This document shows, in pieces, positions 53,458 to 61,604 of a stretch of 64,000 nt of DNA. Each line of letters begins with the position of its first letter. The first letter of the stretch is position 1. The position numbers and the translations under genes were made by a program. This stretch comes from Nocardia uniformis NBRC 13702. GTDB taxonomy: Bacteria; Actinomycetota; Actinomycetes; Mycobacteriales; Mycobacteriaceae. A model generated the notes under the pieces. That model did not search any database. It had not been told where the DNA came from and worked only from the letters and a program-made list of their open reading frames with translations. The stretch is taken from contig NZ_BDCE01000013.1 of the NCBI RefSeq assembly GCF_001613345.1, forward strand, positions 20,996 to 84,995, written 5' to 3'.

Positions 53458-54675
53458 ATGGCAACAACCCCCCAGGGGCCCCGCGGAAAGGTCCGTGAGA
53501 TCGACGTGGGCAGCATGCCCACCCGGTATGCCCGGGGCTGGCATTGCCTTGGCCTGGCCGAAACCTTCCGGGACGGCAAGCCACACTCGGTCAACGCGTT
53601 CGGGACCAAACTGGTCGTCTGGGCGGACAGCCACGGCGATCTCAAGGTACTCGACGGCTACTGCCGCCACCTCGGCGGCGATCTGTCGATGGGCGAGGTC
53701 AAGGGCGATTCCATCGCCTGCCCGTTCCACGACTGGCGTTGGGGCGGCAATGGCAAGTGCACGGGTATTCCGTATGCGCGCCGGGTGCCCCCGCTGGCCC
53801 GCACCCGGTCCTGGACGACGCTGGTGCGCAACGACCAGCTGTTCGTCTGGCACGACCACGAGGGCAATCCGCCGCCGGACGACGTGACCATTCCCTACAT
53901 CGATGGCATGTTCACCGATGCCGAGGGCAACACCCTCGAGACGCGCAATGACAACTGGACCCCGTGGACCTGGCACTCGATGCTGATCGAGGGCTCCAAC
54001 TGCCGCGAGATCATCGACAATGTCGTGGATATGGCGCACTTCTTCTATATCCACTACGCCTTCCCGACGTACTTCAAGAACGTCTTCGAGGGCCATGTGG
54101 CGACGCAGTACCTGGAGACCAAGGGGCGGCCCGATATCGGCGCCGCCGCCGAACAGGGCGTCGATGTGCTGCTCGAGTCGGAGGCGTCGTACTTCGGGCC
54201 GTCGTACATGATCAATCCGCTGCTGAATATCTACAGCGGGTTCCAGGTCAAGACGGTTCTGATCAACTGCCACTACCCGGTCACGCAGAATTCGTTCATG
54301 CTGCAGTGGGGCGTCACGCTGGAGAAGCCGAAGGGCTTCCCCGAGGAGCAGGCCGCGGTATTCGCCGAGAAGATGACCGAGGGCGTCAGTGTCGGCTTCC
54401 TGCAGGATGTCGAGATCTGGAAGCACAAGTCCAAGATCGACAATCCGCTGTTGACCGAGGAGGACGGCCCGGTCTACCAGCTGCGTCGCTGGTACGACCA
54501 GTTCTACCAGGACGTCGCCGATATCGATCCCAAGTCCACCCAGCGCTTCGAGTTCGAGGTCGACACCTCCAAGGCCAATGAGGCCTGGGAGCTGGAGGTC
54601 GCCGAGAACCTACGTAAGAAGCGGGAAGCCGATGAAGCGGCCGCCGAAGCCGCATCGCAGGAGGCGAACGTCTGA
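53458..54675 (+). CDS. kshA: 3-ketosteroid 9-alpha-hydroxylase oxygenase KshA
   Basis: Rieske non-haem iron oxygenase that hydroxylates C9, which with KstD triggers ring B opening. The Rieske cluster ligands are CRHLGG (C-x-H) and CPFHDW (C-x2-H) within residues 67-90. Mononuclear iron ligands lie in NVVDMAHFFYIHYAFP (Asp and two His). The C-terminal tail is Lys/Glu/Ala-rich and helical. AGAGGAGG precedes the ATG. Its reductase partner KshB is not in the window. The stop overlaps the next small gene (TGATG). Confidence 0.96.
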   Translation: MATTPQGPRGKVREIDVGSMPTRYARGWHCLGLAETFRDGKPHSVNAFGTKLVVWADSHGDLKVLDGYCRHLGGDLSMGEVKGDSIACPFHDWRWGGNGKCTGIPYARRVPPLARTRSWTTLVRNDQLFVWHDHEGNPPPDDVTIPYIDGMFTDAEGNTLETRNDNWTPWTWHSMLIEGSNCREIIDNVVDMAHFFYIHYAFPTYFKNVFEGHVATQYLETKGRPDIGAAAEQGVDVLLESEASYFGPSYMINPLLNIYSGFQVKTVLINCHYPVTQNSFMLQWGVTLEKPKGFPEEQAAVFAEKMTEGVSVGFLQDVEIWKHKSKIDNPLLTEEDGPVYQLRRWYDQFYQDVADIDPKSTQRFEFEVDTSKANEAWELEVAENLRKKREADEAAAEAASQEANV

Positions 54676-55004
54676 TGACCAGCTGGGCGAAAGCACCGGA
54701 CTTCGCGGACCGTCCGGAACAGCAGGCACTGGTGCGCGCCCAGACGGTCGCCGACAAACAGCACTACATGGAGTCGGGTCTCACTCCGATCGCGTGCCAG
54801 ACCTGCGGCACCGAGGTGCTGGCACGCAAGCACAGCACTCAGCAGAAGACGGTGCAGTGGACGGTGAACCCCGCCGACCACTGCCCGGTCTTCCGCCAAC
54901 TCGCCGCAGCCGGACCGGTTTTCGGCAAACCCGATTCCTGCCCGAACCTGGAGAAAACCCTCGACCACGCCGTGGCCGAGGGCATCCTCCAGATCGACGA
55001 CTAA
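54675..55004 (+). CDS. small Cys-rich protein co-translated with KshA
   Basis: A 109-residue hydrophilic protein. Six Cys are present or nearly so: CQTC in TPIACQTCGTEVLARKHST, and single Cys in NPADHCPVFRQL and KPDSCPNLEKT, with His nearby. The set could bind zinc or an iron-sulfur cluster. Its start overlaps the kshA stop by one base, so production is tied to KshA. A hypothetical gene also sits beside kshA in mycobacteria, but I cannot confirm homology. A role in KshA assembly or electron transfer is speculation. Confidence 0.7.
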   Translation: MTSWAKAPDFADRPEQQALVRAQTVADKQHYMESGLTPIACQTCGTEVLARKHSTQQKTVQWTVNPADHCPVFRQLAAAGPVFGKPDSCPNLEKTLDHAVAEGILQIDD

Positions 55005-55070
55005 ACCCCCGCCCGCCCTCACCGTCGGCTGCGGGGAGCGAGAACCCCCGGCCTCCCTCTCCACTTTCCG

Positions 55071-55096
55071 CAACCCGCTGCGTCAGCAGCGGGTTG
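55071..55096. terminator. bidirectional terminator between the KshA operon and the cupin gene
   Basis: CAACCCGCTGC and GCAGCGGGTTG form a perfect 11-base-pair stem around GTCA, centred between convergent stops at 55004 and 55116. Confidence 0.88.
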
Positions 55097-55115
55097 TGAG
55101 AGATCCCAGAGTGGG

Positions 55116-55526
55116 TCAATCCAGTCGGAAGTCGGCGAAATCGAAGCCCGGGGCGACGACGCAGCTCACCAGGGCGTAGTCGTCGCCCACCGGGCGGGCG
55201 GATTGGGAAACCCCACCGGGCACCACCGCCTGCGGCCGCTGGCCCTGTTCGACATCGGGACCCAGGACGATCTCCTCCCCGCCGATATTCAGCAGCAGCG
55301 GGCCGCCCCGGTGCCACATCCAGATCTCGTCCGACGTCACGGTATGGGGTGCGGACTTCTCGCCGGGCAGCAGCAGGAAGTAGATCGCGGTCGCGCTGGC
55401 GCGGGGGCCGTCGTAGCCCGCTGGTGTGAATTCCACCGGGCTGCGCCAGGTTTCCCGAAACCAGCCGCCTTCCGGATGCGGCAGGAGATCCAATTCCGCG
55501 GCCAGCTTCGGGCGGTCATCGCTCAT
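55116..55526 (-). CDS. DUF985 cupin-fold protein
   Basis: A 136-residue single-domain cupin of the DUF985 (cupin_5) type. It has the family N-terminus LDLLPHPEGGWFRETWRS, FLLLPGEKSAPHTVTSDEIW (a cupin motif with potential metal His), MWHRGGPLLLNIGG, and a C-terminal ALVSCVVAPGFDFADFRL. This family has sugar-epimerase-like folds but no firm function. ATG start. Not part of a steroid operon; it converges with the gene after kshA. Confidence 0.82.
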   Translation of the reverse strand: MSDDRPKLAAELDLLPHPEGGWFRETWRSPVEFTPAGYDGPRASATAIYFLLLPGEKSAPHTVTSDEIWMWHRGGPLLLNIGGEEIVLGPDVEQGQRPQAVVPGGVSQSARPVGDDYALVSCVVAPGFDFADFRLD

Positions 55527-55560
55527 CAGACCAATCTAACCGTGCGCAGCCGCCGGACCC

Positions 55561-55637
55561 CATCGTCCCGGCATGGTTTGACCGGGAGCCACTGGCCTGC
55601 ACAGGTGGATTCCGGCCGAAAGTGCGCCGGAATGACG
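55561..55637. repeat. intergenic palindromic repeat, copy 7
   Basis: Left arm CATCGTCCCGGCATGG then TTTGACCGGGAGCCAC. Right arm GTGGATTCCGGCCGAAAG then TGCGCCGGAATGACGG. The left arm has drifted most, as in copy 2 (GGGAGCCAC). Confidence 0.78.
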
Positions 55638-55660
55638 GTTACTCCGGACGGGCTGCCGGT

Positions 55661-56713
55661 TCAGTATGTCTCGATGCGCCAGGTGATGCCGTGCCGCTCC
55701 AGCGAATTCAGCATGTCTTCGGCGTCGAATGCCTCGGCCACGGCCAGCGCGCCGGACTTCGCCTCACCGTCCGCGAGCCGAGCGGCCACCTCGACCGCCA
55801 TGAGTGCGGAATCCCGGTACGAATCGACGCCGCTGACCACGCCGCGGACGCCCTCGCCGTCCGCGCCGATCGCATCCACCACCAGGTCGTAGCGCAGATC
55901 CGAACTGGGCTCATCCGGCATGGAATCCAATGCCTCGTAGGTGAATCCGCTCAGCAGCGACAGAATGCCGGTGTCCAGGGCTCCGGCGACATAGGACACC
56001 TCGGAGTGCCGGGGGATGGTCAGCACCGGTGGCTGCGGGAATTTCGCCACCTCGGTGGGGGCCGGGTCGCCGGGGAAGGTCATTTCGGTGGTGCGTCCCG
56101 GACCGGTGCGGAACTCTCCGTGCTCGTAGTGCCAGCCACCGGAGCTGAACCAATCCAGGCTCGCAAGTACGGTTTTGGCGCTGCCCCTGGAACCGTTACC
56201 GCCGCTGCGGCTCAGGTGGCTGATGACCATCTCGGCAGGTCGGTTCACCCGGCGCGCGGTCAGGTATCCGAGCAGGTCGCCCGGCAGATTGCTGTCGGTG
56301 ATACCGGAAACCACCGTGACACCGGCCGATTCGGCCCGCGTGCCGTAGGCGTCGAAAACCTTCTTCAGGAACAACTGCTCACCGGCCATATCGGTGTAAT
56401 GTGCCCCGGCCTCGATGGCAGCGGCCAGTACCGGCTCACCCAGATCGACATAGGCGGGCAGGCTGCTGATCACCACGTCGGCACCGGTGAAGGCGCGGAC
56501 GAGCGCGGCATCATCGGTGACGTCCGCGATGCGGATTTCGGCCCGGGGGAGTCCGGCCCGGTCGGCGGCGGCACGGAGCCGTTCGGCATTGCGGCCCACC
56601 AGGATCGGGGTGAGTCCGCGCCGATTCAGTTCGGCGAGAACGTACCCGCCGGTGTGGCCATTGGCTCCGTAGAGGGCGATGGTGGGCTGCGCGATGTGGT
56701 TCGTCGTTGTCAT
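55661..56713 (-). CDS. saccharopine dehydrogenase-like NAD(P)-binding reductase
   Basis: A 350-residue protein with an N-terminal Rossmann motif IALYGANGHTGGYVLAELNR, GRNAERLRAAADRAG and VVISSLPAYVDLGEPVLAAA. GAHYTDMAGEQLFLKKV follows, the pattern of saccharopine dehydrogenase-like and trans-acting enoyl reductase-type proteins. The C-terminal half has no motif that fixes a substrate. ATG at 56713 is chosen over one 21 bases upstream; neither has a clear ribosome-binding site. Divergent from the AraC-type regulator at 56810, which may control it. Confidence 0.75.
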   Translation of the reverse strand: MTTTNHIAQPTIALYGANGHTGGYVLAELNRRGLTPILVGRNAERLRAAADRAGLPRAEIRIADVTDDAALVRAFTGADVVISSLPAYVDLGEPVLAAAIEAGAHYTDMAGEQLFLKKVFDAYGTRAESAGVTVVSGITDSNLPGDLLGYLTARRVNRPAEMVISHLSRSGGNGSRGSAKTVLASLDWFSSGGWHYEHGEFRTGPGRTTEMTFPGDPAPTEVAKFPQPPVLTIPRHSEVSYVAGALDTGILSLLSGFTYEALDSMPDEPSSDLRYDLVVDAIGADGEGVRGVVSGVDSYRDSALMAVEVAARLADGEAKSGALAVAEAFDAEDMLNSLERHGITWRIETY

Positions 56714-56779
56714 GTCTATGACGCTATTGAGCATCTGTGAGCTTCTGAATGGCTGAAAATCTCATGATGATGCCTTAAA

Positions 56780-56796
56780 CGCTCATTGAATGAGCG
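56780..56796. promoter_or_regulatory. palindrome between the reductase and AraC-type genes
   Basis: CGCTCATTGAATGAGCG is a perfect 17-base inverted repeat centred on G, 14 bases before the AraC-type start at 56810. TGAGC also appears twice around 56727-56740 on the reductase side. Confidence 0.6.
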
Positions 56797-56809
56797 CTAT
56801 GGTGAAGCT

Positions 56810-57727
56810 GTGGACATTCTCAGCGAGACCATCGCCGCCATTCGAACCGGGAACCCCACCTCCGGTATGTTCATTCGGCACGCGCCCTGGGGGCGCAGTT
56901 ACCCGGTTGTCCCCGGCGCGGGATTTCATGTGGTTCTACAGGGTTCCTGCTGGGTGCTGCGGGGCGATGGCGATCCCATTCCGCTGGGGGTCGGCGATGT
57001 GCTGTTCATGCCGCGCGGTGCCGATCACCTACTGGCCGACAGCCTGGACAGCGCGATTACCGAAACCGCGCGACCGGGTGAGCCGCGGGAGATCACCGGT
57101 CCGGGGCCGCGTACCGCATTGCTGTGTGGCGCTTATGAACTCGGCCGTCAACGCAGTCATCCGCTCCTGGACGAGCTGCCCGAATTCATTCATCTCCCGG
57201 CGCGCCCCGGCCGCCATCCCTCGCTGCGGGCGGCGGTGGATCTACTGGTCGCCGAGATCTGCGAACCGCGCCCCGGCACCGACGCCGCCGTTCCGGCATT
57301 GCTCGAAACCATGCTCCTGTTCATCCTGCGTGCCTGGTTCGACGAGCGGGCCGAGGACCGAACCGGCGGTTGGGCAGGCGCTTTCACCGATCCGGCGGTG
57401 GCCGCCGCGCTGCGTGCCATTCACGGTGAGCCCGCCCACCCGTGGACGGTGCCGGCGCTCAGTGCTGTCGCGGGCGTTTCCCGCGCCACCCTGGCTCGCC
57501 GCTTCACCACCACCGTCGGTGAGCCTCCGCTGTCGTATCTGACCCGCTGGCGCATGCTCACCGCCGCCCGGTTGCTGCGCGAAACCGACACACCCCTGGC
57601 CGCCGTGGCGCGAAAGGTCGGGTACCAGTCGGAGTTCGCCTTCGCCAAGGCCTTCAAACGCGAATACGGCCTGGCCCCAGGGCAATACCGGCGCGCCGCG
57701 GACAGGCCCGCCGTGATCGCGGTCTGA
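56810..57727 (+). CDS. AraC-family regulator with cupin-type N-terminal domain (paralogue 2)
   Basis: A 305-residue paralogue of the regulator at 48019: VDILSETIAAIRTGNPTS matches MDVLSEALASMRTGSPSS, and both end with the HTH block EFAFxKAFKREYGLAPGQYR. The cupin domain has HAPWGRSYPVVPGAGFHVVL and PLGVGDVLFMPRGADHLLAD. The GTG start at 56810 is set by alignment to the paralogue; GGTGAAGC precedes it. Divergent from the saccharopine dehydrogenase-like gene, its likely target. Confidence 0.86.
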   Translation: MDILSETIAAIRTGNPTSGMFIRHAPWGRSYPVVPGAGFHVVLQGSCWVLRGDGDPIPLGVGDVLFMPRGADHLLADSLDSAITETARPGEPREITGPGPRTALLCGAYELGRQRSHPLLDELPEFIHLPARPGRHPSLRAAVDLLVAEICEPRPGTDAAVPALLETMLLFILRAWFDERAEDRTGGWAGAFTDPAVAAALRAIHGEPAHPWTVPALSAVAGVSRATLARRFTTTVGEPPLSYLTRWRMLTAARLLRETDTPLAAVARKVGYQSEFAFAKAFKREYGLAPGQYRRAADRPAVIAV

Positions 57728-57808
57728 TCCCCCGCCGCCTGCGGCTTTTCTCATTGAACGCTTTCGGAATCCGGCCGTTGCGGAGGCGGACTTGTGCCTA
57801 TCAGTCAA

Positions 57809-57827
57809 AAAGGGTAGGCAAACCTAA
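57809..57827. promoter_or_regulatory. IdeR/DtxR-like iron box upstream of the ABC operon
   Basis: The 19-mer AAAGGGTAGGCAAACCTAA matches the IdeR consensus TTAGGTTAGGCTAACCTAA at 15 of 19 positions by my count. It lies 34 bases before the GTG of the binding-protein gene, a position that would let iron-loaded IdeR repress the operon. Confidence 0.72.
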
Positions 57828-57860
57828 TCGAGTTATTGGCCCACCCGAAGCGAGGACGCC

Positions 57861-59405
57861 GTGGATTTGTCGAGACGCCAGCTGTTTCAGGCCGGTGGCG
57901 GGCTGAGCCTCGCGCTGCTGTTGGCCGCGTGCGGTGGCAATGACACGGATGCGGGAACGGGCGCGGAGTCGGGCCCACTGCGGCGCGGCGGCACCCTGCG
58001 GGTGGGTGCGCTGGGTCGACCGGGCGCGATTACCCGCGACCCGCATGGCACCCAGGCCAATGAGAGCGACTATCTGATCCTCAGCCTGCGCTATGACACC
58101 CTCACCGTGCCCGGTGCCGAGACCATTACCGAACCGCGGCTGGCGATTACCTGGCAGGCCTCCGATGATCTGCGGACCTGGCGGTTCACCGTCGCGCCGG
58201 AGGCGACATTCCATGACGGCAGGCCGGTTACCTCCGCCGATATCGTGTACTCGCTACGGCGGCTGCGCAATACGCCCTCCGGTGCCTCCCGGCTTCCGGG
58301 TATCAAGCCGGAGAACATCACCGCGGACGGTCCCGGCACGGTGGTACTCGTCTCCGATTACCCCAATGCCGAACTGCCGCAGCTGACTCGGCTCACCACC
58401 TTCGTTGTGCCGGACGGCACCACCGACATCGAGAACGCGCCCGGCACCGGGCCGTTCGTCTTGGAATGGTTCCGTGGCGGCAATGCCCGGCTGGTGCGCA
58501 ATGAGAACTGGTACGGCGGCGCGGTACATCTCGACGCCATTGAGGTGAGTATTTTCGAGAGCCCGCAGGCCATGGCCACGGCGCTGCTGTCGGGGCAGAT
58601 CGACCTGGCCTCGAACGTGGGTGCGGTGGCGGCGCGGACGGCGGAGGGGCGCAAAGATATTCAGATCGTGCGGCGGTCCGACGATATGGCCATGCCCATT
58701 GTCATGCGCACCGCCGACGGTAGCCCCTTCGCGGATGCGCGGGTGCGCGAGGCACTGCGGTTGGCGGTGGACCGCGAGGCCATGGTCAAGCAGGTGCTGT
58801 CCGGCTACGGCACGGTCGGCAATGACATTCTCGGCACCGGAGATCCGGCCTACGCGCGGGATATCCCGCAGCGGACCAAGGATCTCGCCAAGGCGAAGGA
58901 TCTGCTCGCGCAGGCCGGTTTCGACACGAATAAGACCTACAAGCTCTACACCACCGAGGACATTTCCGGATTGGCCGAGGGGGCAACCCTCTTCGCTACC
59001 CAGGTGCGCGATGCCGGGGTGAAGATCGAGGTGGTCAAGCAGGAATCCGGATCCTTCTGGGACGACACCTGGTTGCAGGGCGACCTGTACACCACGTACT
59101 GGGGCACCAATGATTCCGTGCTGTTCTTCGCCAGCAAGACCATGGTCTCCGACAGTGGTCAGAACGAATCCGGCTGGCGCGACGATGAATTCGACGCCAC
59201 CTACAAGCGCGCGGTAGGTACCGGCGACGAGGCCGCCCGCACAGAACTGCTCCGCGAACTCCAGCGTATCCAGTACGAACGCTCCGGCTACCTGCTGTGG
59301 GGTATGGCCGATGGCATCGATCTCGCGGGTTCGGCCGTCCACGGCCTGCCCGACCTCCCCGGATACGGAAGGGTGCAACTCGAAGGCGCATGGCTGGCCC
59401 GCTGA
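57861..59405 (+). CDS. Opp/nickel-family (SBP_bac_5) substrate-binding lipoprotein
   Basis: A 514-residue periplasmic-type binding protein of the peptide/nickel/opine family. The N-terminus SRRQLFQAGGGLSLALLLAAC combines a twin-arginine-type motif with a lipobox. Family motifs: GGTLRVGALGRPGAITRDPH, TWRFTVAPEATFHDGRPVTSADIVYSLRRL, and EALRLAVDREAMVKQVLSGYG. The family includes peptide, nickel, haem and opine-metallophore binders, and the sequence alone does not say which. The IdeR-like box upstream favours an iron-related cargo. GTG start follows GAGGAC. Confidence 0.88.
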   Translation: MDLSRRQLFQAGGGLSLALLLAACGGNDTDAGTGAESGPLRRGGTLRVGALGRPGAITRDPHGTQANESDYLILSLRYDTLTVPGAETITEPRLAITWQASDDLRTWRFTVAPEATFHDGRPVTSADIVYSLRRLRNTPSGASRLPGIKPENITADGPGTVVLVSDYPNAELPQLTRLTTFVVPDGTTDIENAPGTGPFVLEWFRGGNARLVRNENWYGGAVHLDAIEVSIFESPQAMATALLSGQIDLASNVGAVAARTAEGRKDIQIVRRSDDMAMPIVMRTADGSPFADARVREALRLAVDREAMVKQVLSGYGTVGNDILGTGDPAYARDIPQRTKDLAKAKDLLAQAGFDTNKTYKLYTTEDISGLAEGATLFATQVRDAGVKIEVVKQESGSFWDDTWLQGDLYTTYWGTNDSVLFFASKTMVSDSGQNESGWRDDEFDATYKRAVGTGDEAARTELLRELQRIQYERSGYLLWGMADGIDLAGSAVHGLPDLPGYGRVQLEGAWLAR

Positions 59406-60442
59406 ACCCCGACGGTGTGGCGGTTGAACCGGATGAGCCGGTTCAACCGATGAGTGCGGCGTCGAATGCGGCGTCGGGACAGTCCGGTACGACAGGTGCT
59501 TTGCTGCGAACGATGGGGCGCGTCGGTGCGCTGCTGGTGAAACGCGCTCTGCTGCTGGTGGTGCTGCTGGTGCTGGTATTCGTGACGGTGGATCTGCTGC
59601 CGGGTGATGCCGCGAGTGCCACGTCGGAACGCGGTGAGAGTGCCGCCGATGTCGAGCGGCGGCGGGCAATGCTGGGGCTGGATCGGCCGGTGCTGCAACG
59701 CTGTTGGGACTGGCTGACAGGGCTGCCCGCGGGGGATCTCGGCACGTCGGCGCGCGGTGTACCGGTGAGTGAGCTGGTGGCGGGACCGTTCCCGAACACC
59801 CTGATGCTCGGTGGTCTCGCGCTGCTGCTGACCGCGACCTTCGCACTCGCACTGGGCTGTTGGGCGGCGCTGCGCCCGGGCAGCCTGCTCGATCGATCGA
59901 TCTCCGGTACCGCGACCGCCGTCCTCGCCCTGCCGGAATTCGTGGTGGCCATTGCCCTGGTGGCGCTGCTGTCGCTCTGGGCCGGGTGGCTGCCCGCCGT
60001 CACCATCGCCGGTGCCGATGGCAGCCCGGCCAGCTGGGGCATGCTGGTGCTGCCGGTACTGGCGCTGACCATTCCGCAGATTGGCTGGAATGTGCGCATC
60101 GTGCGCGCCGCCCTGGCCGATGAGGCGCGCGAACCGCATGTGGAGGCCGCCGTCCTGGACGGTCTCCGCCCGCATCGTGTCCTGCTCCGCCATGTGCTGC
60201 CGGGCGCGCTACCCGCCATCGTGACGGGTCTGGCCACCTCGACGGGCATGCTCCTGGGCGGCGCGGTCGTGGTGGAGGCAGTCTTCAACTACCCGGGAGT
60301 CGGCTCGGTCCTCGCCTCGGCCGCCGCCGACCGCGACGCCCCACTGGTCGCCGGGGTAACCGCCCTCGCCGGTGCGGTCATCACGGTCATGCTGTTGATC
60401 GCCGACCTGGTCCGTGACGCATTGGCAGGAGGCCGTCGATGA
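59390..60442 (+). CDS. Opp/nickel-type ABC permease 1 (DppB/NikB-like)
   Basis: A 350-residue permease with an N-terminal TM (about residues 45-65), then the periplasmic loop and five more TM segments. LGLDRPVLQRCWDWLTGLPAGDLGTSARGVPV is the DppB-type loop (first blocks given), and DEAREPHVEAAVLDG with HRVLLRHVLPGALPAIV is the EAA coupling loop. The ATG at 59390 overlaps the binding-protein gene by 16 bases and follows GAAGGCGC. The first 40 residues are hydrophilic and non-conserved. The stop overlaps a 12-residue ORF by ATGA. Confidence 0.86.
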   Translation: MAGPLNPDGVAVEPDEPVQPMSAASNAASGQSGTTGALLRTMGRVGALLVKRALLLVVLLVLVFVTVDLLPGDAASATSERGESAADVERRRAMLGLDRPVLQRCWDWLTGLPAGDLGTSARGVPVSELVAGPFPNTLMLGGLALLLTATFALALGCWAALRPGSLLDRSISGTATAVLALPEFVVAIALVALLSLWAGWLPAVTIAGADGSPASWGMLVLPVLALTIPQIGWNVRIVRAALADEAREPHVEAAVLDGLRPHRVLLRHVLPGALPAIVTGLATSTGMLLGGAVVVEAVFNYPGVGSVLASAAADRDAPLVAGVTALAGAVITVMLLIADLVRDALAGGRR

Positions 60443-60477
60443 GTGAACTCGGCGCGGATATCGCAGGGGATCGCTGA
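60439..60477 (+). CDS. 12-residue coupling ORF between the two permease genes
   Basis: ATG AGT GAA ... CGC TGA encodes MSELGADIAGDR. Its start overlaps the permease 1 stop (ATGA) and its stop overlaps the permease 2 start (TGATG). GGAGG lies 7 bases upstream. Most likely it passes ribosomes from one gene to the next; a functional peptide is not excluded. Confidence 0.5.
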   Translation: MSELGADIAGDR

Positions 60478-61604
60478 TGAACCGAATCCGTCAGGCGGCC
60501 GCCGCCCTCCGGTCGCAGCGTGCCCCCGCCCCGGGCGCTGCGACCGGTGCTGGCGACGTAACAGGTCCAGATGTTGGTCCGGGCGCTGTCGCTGGTGTGA
60601 CTGGTGCTGGTGACGATGTTGGTCCGGGCGCTGTCGCTGGTGTGGGCGGTGCGACCGGTGCTGGCGACGTAACTGGTCCGGATCGAGTCACGGGGGCGGG
60701 CGACATCGCTGCTTCGGATCGGGTGGTTGGTGCGGCCAGGTCCACGCGCTCGGGGTCGGCCCCGCGTTCGCCGCGTGTCCTGCGCATACCGACGGCGGTC
60801 CCGTGGCGGCCTGCCCTCCGCCTCTTCCCCGCACTGGTCCTGATCGTCCTGGCGCTGATCGGCCCGTGGCTGGCCCCGCATGCCATCGACATTCCGGTGA
60901 CCGGTCCGTACGCGGAACCGGATAGTGCGGCTCCGCTCGGCGGCGATCTGCTCGGGCGGGATGTGCTGAGCAGACTGCTCGCGGGAGGCCGCGAACTCGT
61001 GGTCTCGGCATTGATCGCGGCCTTCGTCGTGACCGCGCTCGCCGCCGTCCTGGGCGCGGTCGGCGCACTGCGTCCGGCGGTCGGCCGCATTGTCGACCGC
61101 GCGGCGGATCTGCTGATCCTCCTTCCGGCCGTACTCGGTCTACTGCTCATCGCACTGTCCTGGCCCGGTGGCGGCCGACTCGCCATCATTACCGCGGCCG
61201 TGGTCCTGGGCGTTCCGTACGCGGTCCGCCTGATCGCCAGCGCCGCCGCGCCGGTGGCGGCCTCCGGCTATGTCGAGGCCGCTGCGGCGGGTGGAGAACA
61301 CCTGTGGCATCTGGTCTTTCGTGAGCTGCTGCCCAACCTGCGCGCTGTACTGCTGGCGCTGTTCGGTCTGCGCTTCGTCGCCGCGGTCTATCTGGTTTCC
61401 ACCGCGGGCTTCCTTCAGATTGGTCCGCAACCACCGGCCGCCGACTGGGCGCTCATGATTCGCGAGAACGGTCCGGGAGTCATGCTCAACCCCTGGGCGG
61501 TAGTCGCCCCGAGCCTGCTCATCGGCCTGCTCGCCATGACTGTCAACCTCGCCGCCTCGGCACTCGCACCTCAGATCGGAAGAAAGGCGGTGAGCCTGCG
61601 ATGA
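60477..61604 (+). CDS. Opp/nickel-type ABC permease 2 (DppC/NikC-like) with repetitive N-terminus
   Basis: A 375-residue permease. The transmembrane core starts near residue 115 (FPALVLIVLALIGPWLAPH), with the DppC-type GGDLLGRDVLSRLLAGGRE and EAA loop ASGYVEAAAAGGEHLWHLVF, then LPNLRAVLL. About 100 N-terminal residues are Gly/Ala/Val/Asp-rich and built from repeats (DVGPGAVAGV twice, ATGAGDVTGPD twice). They have no counterpart in the family and are probably a disordered cytoplasmic tail. Start overlaps the 12-residue ORF; stop overlaps the next ORF (ATGA). Confidence 0.83.
   Translation: MNRIRQAAAALRSQRAPAPGAATGAGDVTGPDVGPGAVAGVTGAGDDVGPGAVAGVGGATGAGDVTGPDRVTGAGDIAASDRVVGAARSTRSGSAPRSPRVLRIPTAVPWRPALRLFPALVLIVLALIGPWLAPHAIDIPVTGPYAEPDSAAPLGGDLLGRDVLSRLLAGGRELVVSALIAAFVVTALAAVLGAVGALRPAVGRIVDRAADLLILLPAVLGLLLIALSWPGGGRLAIITAAVVLGVPYAVRLIASAAAPVAASGYVEAAAAGGEHLWHLVFRELLPNLRAVLLALFGLRFVAAVYLVSTAGFLQIGPQPPAADWALMIRENGPGVMLNPWAVVAPSLLIGLLAMTVNLAASALAPQIGRKAVSLR
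60540..60683 (+). repeat. in-frame direct repeats in the permease 2 N-terminus
   Basis: A 30-base unit starting GATGTTGGTCCGGGCGCTGT occurs at 60570-60599 and 60615-60644 without mismatch, offset by 45 bases. A flanking unit starting GCGACCGGTGCTGGCGACGT occurs at 60540-60572 and 60651-60683 with two mismatches, offset by 111. All offsets keep the frame. Confidence 0.88.
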
